Positions 1 to 6,195 of a DNA stretch of 6,195 bases are shown here, piece by piece. Source of the DNA: Euzebyaceae bacterium (GTDB lineage Bacteria > Actinomycetota > Nitriliruptoria > Euzebyales > Egibacteraceae); NCBI GenBank assembly GCA_013698135.1, contig JACCVM010000230.1:1-6195 (forward strand), given 5' to 3'. A program made the translations under genes and the position numbers. Numbering within the stretch: the stretch's first letter is position 1; every line of letters starts with the position of its first letter. A model generated the notes under the pieces. The model saw only the letters and a program-made list of their open reading frames with translations, ran no database searches and was not told where the DNA came from.

Positions 1-845
1 GCGTCGACCGCGTGGTGCTGCTCGCCCTGCCCGCGGTGGCCGTCATCGGCCTGCTGTTCATCTACCCGTTCCTGTACGGGCTGGGTCTGTCGTTCCAACC
101 GCGGCAGGGCGGCGGGGTCCTGGCCAACTACCTCGCGTTCTTCAGCGACGGCTACGAGCGCTCCACTATCAGCAAGACCCTGCGGCTGGCGCTGCCCGCT
201 GCGCTGCTCAACGTCGCCGTCAGCGTGCCGATCGCGCACAAGCTGCGCCACCCGCTGCGGGGCAAGCGGCTGCTGACCACTGTGCTGATCCTGCCGGTCA
301 CGCTCGGCACCGTGCTGGTGGCCCAGGGCCTCATCCGTTACTTCGGCCCCGGCGGCTGGTTCAACCAGGCGCTGGTGGCCCTCGGGCTGGTGGACGCGCC
401 GCTGTCGCTGACCAACAACTACATCGGGGTGTTCGCGTCGCTGATCATCACCGGCTTCCCGCTGGCGCTGCTGCTCATCCTGGGCCACGCGTCGGGTATC
501 GACCCGGACACCGAGCGCGCCGCCGCGACCCTGGGCGCAGGGCCCACCCGGCGCTTCTGGACGGTGTCGTTCCCGCTCATGCTGCCCGGCATCAGCATCG
601 CCTTCGTCCTCGCGTTCGTCGCGGCCTTCGCCGTGTTCCCCTCGGCGGTGATGGTGGGCAACCCCTCCGGGAGCACGCGCGTGATCTCCATCGCGGCCTA
701 CCAGGCGGCGTTCGAGCGCTTCGACTACTCGATGGCCTCGACCATCGCCATGATCATGGCCGCGGTCGAGCTGGTGGTGATCGGTGCGGTCCTGGGCGCG
801 CGCTCGCGGCTGTACCGCGGCGCGACCAGCGGCGGGAAGGGCTGA
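1..845 (+). CDS. ABC transporter permease, PotB-like (5' end cut off)
   Basis: This is an integral membrane permease of a binding-protein-dependent ABC importer. The frame is open to the left edge, and a GTG at 12 is only the first possible start seen. It would begin almost directly in a membrane helix, so the true start is probably upstream and the gene is partial. Numbered from that GTG, hydrophobic segments lie near residues 2-26, 55-75, 87-108, 137-158, 193-215 and 240-263, which gives the six helices usual for the family. The cytoplasmic EAA loop that docks on the ATPase is clear at about 168-193 (ERAAATLGAG, then FPLMLPG). The C-terminal part, with FPSAVMVG and a segment rich in small and aromatic residues, resembles PotB/FbpB/CysU-type permeases rather than MalF-type sugar permeases. 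It pairs with the next gene. The substrate is inferred from the downstream catabolic genes to be a uronate or related sugar acid, but the sequence does not prove this. Confidence 0.88.
   Translation, partial: VDRVVLLALPAVAVIGLLFIYPFLYGLGLSFQPRQGGGVLANYLAFFSDGYERSTISKTLRLALPAALLNVAVSVPIAHKLRHPLRGKRLLTTVLILPVTLGTVLVAQGLIRYFGPGGWFNQALVALGLVDAPLSLTNNYIGVFASLIITGFPLALLLILGHASGIDPDTERAAATLGAGPTRRFWTVSFPLMLPGISIAFVLAFVAAFAVFPSAVMVGNPSGSTRVISIAAYQAAFERFDYSMASTIAMIMAAVELVVIGAVLGARSRLYRGATSGGKG
834..840 (+). promoter_or_regulatory. Shine-Dalgarno for second permease
   Basis: GGGAAGG lies inside the last codons of the first permease, 8 nt before the ATG at 849. It supports that ATG as the start, and it suggests that translation of the second permease follows termination of the first one immediately upstream. 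Confidence 0.6.
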
Positions 846-848
846 GCG

Positions 849-1721
849 ATGGCCGACGCCCTCGCCCCCCGCGCCGCCCGCGTGACTCGCCTGCGGCTGG
901 CGTTCTCGCCGTCGGGCTGGCTGCTGACCGCCGTCATGGCGTTCTTCGTCGTCAACGTGCTCGCGCTGGTCGTCAGCGTGGTGTTCAGCTCCTTCGCCAG
1001 CTCCTGGTTCGCCACGCCGGTCCCCGGCGGCTGGACGACCCGCTGGTACCGCTTCGCCGCCACCACCTTCCAGCTGTTCGACGTCCTGGTGGTCACCGCC
1101 CAGGTCAGCGCCGCGGTCATGGCCATCAGCCTGGTCGTCGGCGCGCCCGCGGCCTACGTCCTGGCGCGGCGGACGTTTCCCGGCAAGCGGGCGCTGCTGC
1201 TGCTGTTCCTGCTGCCGATCCTGGTGCCGCCGATCACCTACGGCATCCCGCTGGCGACTGTGCTGTACAAGTTCAACCTGGCCGGCAGCCTGCGCGGCGT
1301 GATCCTGGCCAACCTCGTCCCCGCGCTGCCGTTCGTGATCTTCGTGCTCACCCCGTTCATCGAGCAGATCGACGAGAACGTCGAGCGCGCGGCCCGCATG
1401 TGCGGCGCCTCCACCTGGCGGGTCTTCTCGCGGGTCCTGGCGCCGCTGTGCATCCCCGGGCTGCTCGCGGCCGGGCTGATGGTCCTCGTCCGGGTCCTGG
1501 CGATGTTCGAGCTGACGTTCCTGACCGCCGGCCCGGGCGACCAGACCCTGGTGGTCGCCCTGTACTACTCGGTGTTCGCCGCCGGCATCCGCCCGGCGCA
1601 GGCGATCGACGCGATGGCGGTCATCTACATGCTCACCACCTTCGTGCCGTTGCTGATCGCCCTGCGTTTCATCAACCCGACGCAGATGGTCGTGCGCCGC
1701 AAGCGCGAGGCGGCGGCGTGA
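849..1721 (+). CDS. ABC transporter permease, PotC-like
   Basis: This 290-residue protein is the second inner-membrane subunit of the importer, expected to form a heterodimeric channel with the preceding permease. A basic cytoplasmic N-terminus of about 20 residues is followed by hydrophobic segments near 24-48, 75-105, 115-137, 148-170, 203-225 and 252-272. The EAA loop is at about 179-203 (ERAARMCGAS, with the invariant Gly at 186, then LAPLCIPG). The C-terminus is a short basic tail. The ATG lies 3 nt after the upstream stop with a good ribosome-binding site. The end overlaps the mannonate dehydratase start by 4 nt (GTGA). The family resemblance is to PotC/spermidine-type permeases. No ATPase or solute-binding gene is inside the window, so both are presumed to be upstream. 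The coupling to uronate genes makes a sugar-acid substrate likely, by inference only. Confidence 0.9.
   Translation: MADALAPRAARVTRLRLAFSPSGWLLTAVMAFFVVNVLALVVSVVFSSFASSWFATPVPGGWTTRWYRFAATTFQLFDVLVVTAQVSAAVMAISLVVGAPAAYVLARRTFPGKRALLLLFLLPILVPPITYGIPLATVLYKFNLAGSLRGVILANLVPALPFVIFVLTPFIEQIDENVERAARMCGASTWRVFSRVLAPLCIPGLLAAGLMVLVRVLAMFELTFLTAGPGDQTLVVALYYSVFAAGIRPAQAIDAMAVIYMLTTFVPLLIALRFINPTQMVVRRKREAAA
1707..1710 (+). promoter_or_regulatory. Shine-Dalgarno for mannonate dehydratase
   Basis: GAGG sits 7 nt before the GTG at 1718, within the basic tail codons of the second permease. It fixes that GTG as the start of the dehydratase, so the open frame further upstream (to about 1400) is not part of the gene. 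Confidence 0.55.
1718..1721 (+). other. 4-nt stop/start overlap (permease/manD)
   Basis: GTGA contains the manD start (GTG) and the permease stop (TGA). This arrangement usually means translational coupling by re-initiating or sliding ribosomes. Confidence 0.85.
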
Positions 1722-2926
1722 AGATCGTCGCTGCGCGGGTCATCGTCTGCTCCCCCGGTCGCAACTTCGTCACGCTGCGCGTCGACACCGACGAGGGAGT
1801 CCACGGCCTCGGCGACGCGACGCTGAACGGCCGTGAACTAGCGGTGCGGTCCTACCTGTGCGACCACGTGGCGCCACTGCTGATCGGCCGCGACCCGTTC
1901 GACATCGAGGACCTCTGGCAGCTGCTGTACAAGGGCGCCTACTGGCGGCGCGGGCCTGTGACGATGTCGGCGATCGCGGCGGTGGACACCGCCCTGTGGG
2001 ACATCAAGGGCAAGGCCCTGCAGACCCCGGTGTACAACCTGCTCGGCGGCAGGTCGCGCAACGGCGTGCTGGTCTACGGCCACGCCAACGGCGCCAGCAT
2101 CCCCGAGACCGTCGAGGCGGTCGCCCGCTATCGCGAACTGGGCTACCTGGCGGTGCGCGCGCAGTGCGGCGTGCCGGGCCTGCCCACCGCCTACGGCGTC
2201 GGCCGCGGCGGCCTGGCCTACGAGCCGGCCGAGGAGGGGCTGCCGCCTGAGCACCGCTGGTCGGGCGAGCAGTACCTGCGGATGGTCCCCGAGCTGTTCG
2301 ACGAGCTGCGCTCGACCTTCGGCTTCGACCTGCACCTGCTGCACGACGCCCACCACCGGCTCACCCCGATCGAGGCCGGCTGGCTGGGCAAGCGCCTCGA
2401 GGACCACCGCCTGCTGTGGCTGGAGGACCCCGTCCCCGCCGAGCTACAGGAGGGTTACCGGCTGATCCGCCAGCACACCACCACCCCCCTGGCCGTGGGC
2501 GAGGTGTTCAACAGCGTCTACGACTGCACCCGGCTCATCACCGAGCAGCTGGTGGACTACATCCGCGCGACGGTCGTGCACGCCGGCGGCATCACCCACC
2601 TGCGCAAGATCGCCCACCTCGCCGAGCCCTACCACGTGCGCACCGGCTGCCACGGCGCCACCGACCTGTCCCCGGTGTGCATGGCCGCCGCCCTGCACTT
2701 CGACATCTCGGTGCACAACTTCGGGATCCAGGAGTACATGCCGCACACCCCGGAGACCGACGCGGTGTTCCCCCACGACTACCACTTCGCCGACGGCTAT
2801 CTGCACCCCGGCGACGGCCCCGGCCTTGGCGTCGACATCGACGAGACGCTGGCGGCCGAGTACCCGTACCGCCGGGCCTACCTGCCGGTCGGCCGCAAGC
2901 AGGACGCGACGGTGCACAGCTGGTGA
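1718..2926 (+). CDS. manD: D-mannonate dehydratase, enolase superfamily (ManD/RspA type)
   Basis: This 402-residue cytoplasmic enzyme converts D-mannonate to 2-keto-3-deoxy-D-gluconate using Mg2+. The GTG start gives MKIVAARVIV, the usual ManD N-terminus, and the length equals that of the Novosphingobium aromaticivorans enzyme, so residue numbers match directly. An N-terminal capping domain (about 1-115, with SPGRNFVTL and AYWRRGPVT) precedes the barrel. Residues known to matter in that family are all present: Arg147 and Tyr159 (base pair), metal ligands Asp210, Glu236 and Glu262, His212 (acid), His312 and Glu339, and a C-terminal Trp. The 310s loop reads CHGATD with Ala at 314. As I recall, residue choice in this loop separates efficient mannonate-specific members from weak or gluconate-using ones, and Ala fits the efficient class. 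The gene overlaps both neighbours by 4 nt. It replaces the unrelated UxuA in the glucuronate route. Confidence 0.95.
   Translation: MKIVAARVIVCSPGRNFVTLRVDTDEGVHGLGDATLNGRELAVRSYLCDHVAPLLIGRDPFDIEDLWQLLYKGAYWRRGPVTMSAIAAVDTALWDIKGKALQTPVYNLLGGRSRNGVLVYGHANGASIPETVEAVARYRELGYLAVRAQCGVPGLPTAYGVGRGGLAYEPAEEGLPPEHRWSGEQYLRMVPELFDELRSTFGFDLHLLHDAHHRLTPIEAGWLGKRLEDHRLLWLEDPVPAELQEGYRLIRQHTTTPLAVGEVFNSVYDCTRLITEQLVDYIRATVVHAGGITHLRKIAHLAEPYHVRTGCHGATDLSPVCMAAALHFDISVHNFGIQEYMPHTPETDAVFPHDYHFADGYLHPGDGPGLGVDIDETLAAEYPYRRAYLPVGRKQDATVHSW
2923..2926 (+). other. 4-nt stop/start overlap (manD/uxaC)
   Basis: GTGA contains the uxaC start and the manD stop. No good Shine-Dalgarno precedes it (the nearest purine run is AGGA at 2901-2904, 18 nt away), so uxaC translation probably depends on ribosomes finishing manD. 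Confidence 0.75.
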
Positions 2927-4377
2927 GCGCCCGCCCGACCACTCCCCTGCACAGCCCCGAGCCGGTGTCACAGCTCGAGCTGCACGACGACCGGCTGTTC
3001 GCCGGCGACCCGGCGCAGCGCAACATGGCGCGCGAGCTGTACGACCACGTCCGCGACCTGCCGCTGATCTGCCCGCACGGCCACGTCGACCCGGCGCTAC
3101 TCGCCGAGAACACCCCGTTCGCCAACCCGGCCGAGCTGCTGGTCATCCCCGACCACTACATCACCCGGATGCTGTACTCCCACGGCGTGGGGCTGGAAGA
3201 CCTGGGCGCGGCCAGCCGCGACGGCGTCCCGATCGAGGCCGACCCGCGGCAGGTCTGGCAGCGCCTCGCCCAGCACTGGCCGCTGTTCCGCGGCACGCCG
3301 ACGCGGCTGTGGCTGGAACACATGCTGCACCAGACCTTCGGCGTGCGGATCCCCCTGACGCCGCACACCGCCGACGACGTCTACGACCAGGTCGCCGACT
3401 GCCTGGCGCGCGACGACTTCCGCCCGCGGGCGCTGTTCGACCGCTTCAACGTCGAGGCGCTGGCCACCACCGAGCCGGCGCTGGACCCCTTGGCGCACCA
3501 CCGCGCGATCGCGTCCAGCGACTGGGGCGGGCGCGTCGTCACGACCTTCCGCCCCGACGACGTCGTCGACATCGCCCGGCCCGGCTGGGCCGACGCGGTG
3601 GCGCAGCTGGGCGAGGTCACCGGCAGCGACACCCACACCTACCCCGGCTACCTGCAGGCGCTGGCCGAGCGGCGCGCCTTCTTCCAGCGTCACGGGGCCA
3701 CCGCCACCGACCACGGGCACCCCACGGCAGGCACCGTCGACCTGGACGCCGGCGACGCCGCCCGCCTCTACCAGCGGGCGCTGCGCGGCCAGACCGACAC
3801 CGCCGACGCCGAGTGCTTCCGCGGGCACATGCTCACCGAGTTCGCCCGCATGAGCTGCGAGGACGGGCTGGTGCTGCAGCTGCATCCCGGGTCGTGGCGC
3901 AACCACAACGAGCGGGTCTACGAACGATTCGGCCCCGACATGGGCGCCGACATCCCCACTCCCACCGACTACGTGCACGGCCTGCGCCCGCTGCTCAACC
4001 GTTTCGGCAACGACCCGCGCCTGACCTTCGTGGTGTTCACCCTCGACGAGTCGACCTACTCCCGCGAGCTCGCGCCGCTGGCCGGGCACTACCCGGCGAT
4101 GCTGCTGGGGCCGGCGTGGTGGTTCCACGACAGCCCCGAAGGCCTGCGCCGCTTCCGCGAGCTGACCACGGAGACGGCGGGCTTCTACAACACCGTCGGG
4201 TTCAACGACGACACCCGCTCCTTTCCGCAGATCCCAGCACGCCATGACGTCGCCCGCCGGGTCGACTGCGCCTTCCTCGCCCGGCTGGTGGTCGAGCGCC
4301 GGCTGCCGCTGGCCGAGGCCGCCGAGACCGCCGTCGACCTGGCCTACCGCATCCCCAAGAGGGTCTACCGCCTATGA
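2923..4377 (+). CDS. uxaC: Uronate (glucuronate) isomerase
   Basis: This 484-residue amidohydrolase-superfamily enzyme interconverts D-glucuronate and D-fructuronate, and in many relatives also D-galacturonate and D-tagaturonate. The metal-binding HxH on strand 1 is His52-Gly-His54 (CPHGHVDP). The conserved LQLHPGSWRNHN carries His321, equivalent to E. coli His297, and Arg326. GPAWWFHDSPEG lies at 396-407. NDDTRSF gives Asp430 and Arg432 (E. coli Asp412 and Arg414), followed by ARHDVARR. Length is slightly above the usual 465-475 because of about 16 extra N-terminal residues. The GTG at 2923 overlaps the manD stop (GTGA). An in-frame GTG at 2965 would remove the extra residues, and neither has a strong ribosome-binding site, so the coupled start is preferred. 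Motifs depart from the classical HCHL and HIGALRNNN of E. coli UxaC, suggesting a divergent branch of the family. It supplies fructuronate to the reductase downstream. Confidence 0.93.
   Translation: MSARPTTPLHSPEPVSQLELHDDRLFAGDPAQRNMARELYDHVRDLPLICPHGHVDPALLAENTPFANPAELLVIPDHYITRMLYSHGVGLEDLGAASRDGVPIEADPRQVWQRLAQHWPLFRGTPTRLWLEHMLHQTFGVRIPLTPHTADDVYDQVADCLARDDFRPRALFDRFNVEALATTEPALDPLAHHRAIASSDWGGRVVTTFRPDDVVDIARPGWADAVAQLGEVTGSDTHTYPGYLQALAERRAFFQRHGATATDHGHPTAGTVDLDAGDAARLYQRALRGQTDTADAECFRGHMLTEFARMSCEDGLVLQLHPGSWRNHNERVYERFGPDMGADIPTPTDYVHGLRPLLNRFGNDPRLTFVVFTLDESTYSRELAPLAGHYPAMLLGPAWWFHDSPEGLRRFRELTTETAGFYNTVGFNDDTRSFPQIPARHDVARRVDCAFLARLVVERRLPLAEAAETAVDLAYRIPKRVYRL
4357..4363 (+). 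promoter_or_regulatory. Shine-Dalgarno for fuconate dehydratase-like gene
   Basis: AAGAGGG lies within the last codons of uxaC, 10 nt before the ATG at 4374. It is the strongest ribosome-binding site seen here apart from the one before the second permease, and it supports the overlapping ATG as the true start. Confidence 0.55.
4374..4377 (+). other. 4-nt stop/start overlap (uxaC/fucD-like)
   Basis: ATGA contains the start of the fuconate dehydratase-like gene and the uxaC stop. Here the overlap is joined by a clear Shine-Dalgarno, so both coupling and independent initiation are possible. Confidence 0.85.
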
Positions 4378-5696
4378 CGCTGATCACCGCCGTCGACGTG
4401 CGCGACATCCGCTTCCCCACGTCGGGCACGCTGGACGGCTCCGACGCCATGAACACCGACCCGGACTACTCGGCGACCTACGTGACCCTGGTCACCGACG
4501 ACGGCGACGGGCCGCTGGGTCATGGGCTGGCGTTCACCAACGGCCGCGGCAACGAGGTGTGCGTGGCGGCGGTCCACGCGCTGGCCCCCGCGGTGCTGCG
4601 GCGCAGCGTCGACGGCATCTTCTCCGACATGGTGGCGTTCACCCGCTCGCTGGTGGCCGACAGCCAGCTGCGCTGGCTGGGGCCGGAGAAGGGCGTGCTG
4701 CACCTGGCCGCGGCAGCGCTGGTCAACGCGGTGTGGGACCTGTACGCCAAGCTGGCCGGCAAGCCGCTGTGGCGCGCCCTCGCCGACCTGCCCCCCGAGC
4801 AGCTCGTCGCCTGCGTCGACTTCCGCTACCTGCACGACGCCCTGCGCCCCGACGAGGCGCTGGAGATCTTGCGGCGCAACCGCTCGGGACGCCCCGACCG
4901 GGAGTGCGAGCTGCTGCGCGACGGCTTCCCCGCCTACACCACCTCGGTCGGCTGGCTGGGCTACGACGACGACAAGGTGCGGCAGCTGTGCCGCGAGGCC
5001 GTCGCAACCGGCTGGAAACAGTTCAAGATGAAGGTCGGCGGCGACCCGGCCGACGACCGGCGGCGGGCCGCGATCGTGCGGGAAGAGATCGGCCCCGACC
5101 GCAAGCTCATGATGGATGCCAACCAGCGCTGGGGCGTCGACGAGGCGATCGAACGCATCCGCGGGCTGGCCGAGTTCGACCCGTGGTGGGTCGAGGAGCC
5201 GACCAGCCCCGACGACGTGCTGGGCCACGCGACGATCGCCAGGGCGGTGGCGCCCATCGCCATCGCGAGCGGCGAGAACGCCGCCAACCGCGTGATGTTC
5301 AAGCAGCTGCTGCAGGCCGACGCCATCGCCTTCTGCCAGGTCGACAGCTGCCGGCTCGCCGGCGTCAACGAGGTCCTGGCCGTGCTGCTGCTCGCCGCCA
5401 AGTTCGGCGTCCCCGTCTGCCCTCACGCCGGCGGGCTGGGGCTGTGCGAGTACGTCCAGCATCTGGCGGTCTTCGACTACCTGTGCGTGGGCGCCAGCCT
5501 GCACCACCGGGTCCTGGAGTACGTGGATCACCTCCACGAGCACTTCGTCGATCCGGTCGTCGTGCGCGACGCCCGCTACCGGGTGCCCGAGCGGCCCGGG
5601 TACAGCATCGAGATGCGGGCCGAGTCGCTGGCGCACTACCGCTTCCCCGAGGGTCCCGCCTGGAACGGCGCGCCGCACGGGGCGGGCGTGGCCTGA
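4374..5696 (+). CDS. fucD: L-fuconate dehydratase-like enolase-superfamily sugar-acid dehydratase
   Basis: This 440-residue cytoplasmic enzyme is expected to dehydrate a sugar acid to its 2-keto-3-deoxy product with Mg2+. The N-terminal DIRFPTSGTLDGSDAMN and SQLRWLGPEKGV match L-fuconate dehydratases closely. The numbering coincides with the Xanthomonas campestris enzyme: catalytic Lys218 and Lys220 (KMK), metal ligands Asp248, Glu274 and Glu301, and the Asp324/His351 dyad (QVDSC; CPHAGG). All are present, so it should be active. After Glu301 comes Asn302 rather than the His I recall in the Xanthomonas protein. The C-terminal half (PVCPHAGG, EYVDHLHEHF, PGYSIEM) resembles the vertebrate homologue ENOSF1. 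It overlaps uxaC by 4 nt (ATGA), tying it to a uronate operon rather than to recognisable fucose genes. The family assignment is firm. The in vivo substrate is open: L-fuconate, or a promiscuous family substrate such as D-altronate or L-galactonate. Confidence 0.9.
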   Translation: MTLITAVDVRDIRFPTSGTLDGSDAMNTDPDYSATYVTLVTDDGDGPLGHGLAFTNGRGNEVCVAAVHALAPAVLRRSVDGIFSDMVAFTRSLVADSQLRWLGPEKGVLHLAAAALVNAVWDLYAKLAGKPLWRALADLPPEQLVACVDFRYLHDALRPDEALEILRRNRSGRPDRECELLRDGFPAYTTSVGWLGYDDDKVRQLCREAVATGWKQFKMKVGGDPADDRRRAAIVREEIGPDRKLMMDANQRWGVDEAIERIRGLAEFDPWWVEEPTSPDDVLGHATIARAVAPIAIASGENAANRVMFKQLLQADAIAFCQVDSCRLAGVNEVLAVLLLAAKFGVPVCPHAGGLGLCEYVQHLAVFDYLCVGASLHHRVLEYVDHLHEHFVDPVVVRDARYRVPERPGYSIEMRAESLAHYRFPEGPAWNGAPHGAGVA

Positions 5697-5710
5697 GCCC
5701 GAGCCCCCCG

Positions 5711-6195
5711 GTGCGCCTGGACCTATCCACGCTGGGGTCGGTCCCGGCCGCCCTGCGACCGGCCTACGACCCGTCGGGCCTTGGCATCGGCATCGTGCAT
5801 CTGGGCATCGGTGCCTTCCACCGGGCGCACCAGGCCGTGTACACCGACGACGCGCTGGCCACCGGCTCCGGCAACGCGCGGGACTGGGGCATCTGCGGGG
5901 TCAGCCAGCGCAGCCGCGACGTGCCCGACCGCCTGCAGCCCCAGGACGGGCTGTACACGGTCCTGGAGCGCGACACCGACGCCACCAGGGCCCGGGTCGT
6001 GGGCTGCGTCCGCCAGGTCCTGCTGGCGCCGGAGTCCCCCGACGAGCTGCGGCAGCGCATCGCCGCCGCGGACACCCGGATCGTCTCGCTGACCGTGACC
6101 GAGAAGGCCTACCGCCACGACCCCGCGTCCGGCCGGCTGCGCGTCGACGACCCCGCCGTCGCCGCCGACCTGGCCGACCCGCGGCCGGGCCGCAC
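5711..6195 (+). CDS. uxuB: D-fructuronate reductase / mannitol dehydrogenase family (3' end cut off)
   Basis: The first 161 codons of an NAD(H)-dependent polyol dehydrogenase-family enzyme run off the right edge; full-length members have roughly 450-500 residues. The N-terminal Rossmann region shows GIVHLGIGAFHRAH at 27-40, the family nucleotide-binding signature, then WGICGVSQRS at 59-68, QDGLYTVLER at 78-87 and SLTVTEKAY at 126-134 (usually TEKGY). In this operon the likely reaction is reduction of D-fructuronate to D-mannonate, linking UxaC to ManD. Mannitol dehydrogenase or tagaturonate reductase activity cannot be excluded, because the catalytic Lys and Asn residues lie in the missing C-terminal part. 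The start is the GTG at 5711, 14 nt after the upstream stop; no ATG or GTG occurs in frame nearer to that stop. Only a weak GAG at 5701-5703 could serve as ribosome-binding site. Confidence 0.87.
   Translation, partial: MRLDLSTLGSVPAALRPAYDPSGLGIGIVHLGIGAFHRAHQAVYTDDALATGSGNARDWGICGVSQRSRDVPDRLQPQDGLYTVLERDTDATRARVVGCVRQVLLAPESPDELRQRIAAADTRIVSLTVTEKAYRHDPASGRLRVDDPAVAADLADPRPGR

Noticed and set aside
1400..1717. Upstream in-frame extension of the mannonate dehydratase
   Set aside because: It overlaps the second permease's conserved EAA loop and last helix, and reads as Arg/Pro-rich nonsense. The GTG at 1718 gives the canonical ManD N-terminus and length.
2416..2922. Upstream in-frame extension of uronate isomerase
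   Set aside because: It overlaps the catalytic barrel of manD in another phase and has a shadow-like composition. The isomerase homology begins just after the GTG at 2923.
3097..4245. A 382-codon minus-strand open frame opposite uxaC
   Set aside because: Its composition is biased to V, G, A, Q and R with no motifs. It is a codon-bias shadow of uxaC.
2826..4247. A 473-codon plus-strand open frame in another phase across uxaC
   Set aside because: The translation is an Arg/Pro/Ala-rich low-complexity string. The uxaC frame has the conserved motifs.
4365..5678. A 437-codon open frame on the minus strand opposite the fucD-like gene
   Set aside because: It lies antisense to a gene with all catalytic residues and strong family matches. 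Its translation is low-complexity (rich in A, V, G, H, Q, R) with no recognisable domain, as expected for the complement of a high-GC gene.
5697..5710. Possible promoter or terminator between the fucD-like gene and the reductase
   Set aside because: The 14-nt gap is C-rich with no inverted repeat and is too short for either element. Read-through within one operon is more likely.
1..6195. Signs of a mobile element, CRISPR array, RNA gene or novel defence system
   Set aside because: No direct or inverted repeats, tRNA-like cloverleafs or transposase/integrase motifs were seen. Almost all bases are accounted for by six metabolic and transport genes of uniform composition.

Overview
The window is a stretch of a high-GC genome (about 70% G+C by eye, with G or C at nearly every third codon position). 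Three of the four starts that can be assigned within it use GTG or lie in 4-nt stop/start overlaps. This composition, together with the protein sequences, suggests an actinomycete-like bacterium, but nothing here fixes the genus. Every gene is on the + strand, the largest gap between genes is 14 nt, and there is no room for an internal promoter or terminator. The window therefore reads as the interior of one long operon that runs off both edges.

Layout. Positions 1-845 hold the 3' part of an ABC permease gene, and 849-1721 hold its partner permease. Both look like the PotB/PotC type (spermidine/putrescine, iron, thiamine permeases). Positions 1718-2926 encode an enolase-superfamily D-mannonate dehydratase (ManD) with every catalytic residue I can recall in place. 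Positions 2923-4377 encode a uronate isomerase (UxaC). Positions 4374-5696 encode a second enolase-superfamily acid-sugar dehydratase that looks like L-fuconate dehydratase. Positions 5711-6195 are the 5' third of a mannitol-dehydrogenase-family reductase, most likely D-fructuronate reductase (UxuB).

How they fit together. UxaC converts D-glucuronate to D-fructuronate, the reductase makes D-mannonate, and ManD dehydrates that to 2-keto-3-deoxy-D-gluconate (KDG). This is the Ashwell-type glucuronate route, with ManD in place of the unrelated UxuA. The two permeases probably import the uronate or a conjugate of it. Their ATPase and solute-binding protein, and the KDG kinase and aldolase, are expected outside the window. 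The fuconate-dehydratase-like enzyme is not needed for this route and is the main puzzle. It may serve a second sugar acid, for example D-altronate from galacturonate through the same UxaC, or L-fuconate from a polymer containing both fucose and glucuronate.

I found no RNA genes, CRISPR arrays, mobile elements, notable repeats or broken genes. The individual enzymes belong to known families. The unusual points are the gene combination, the run of three 4-nt overlaps and the permease type.
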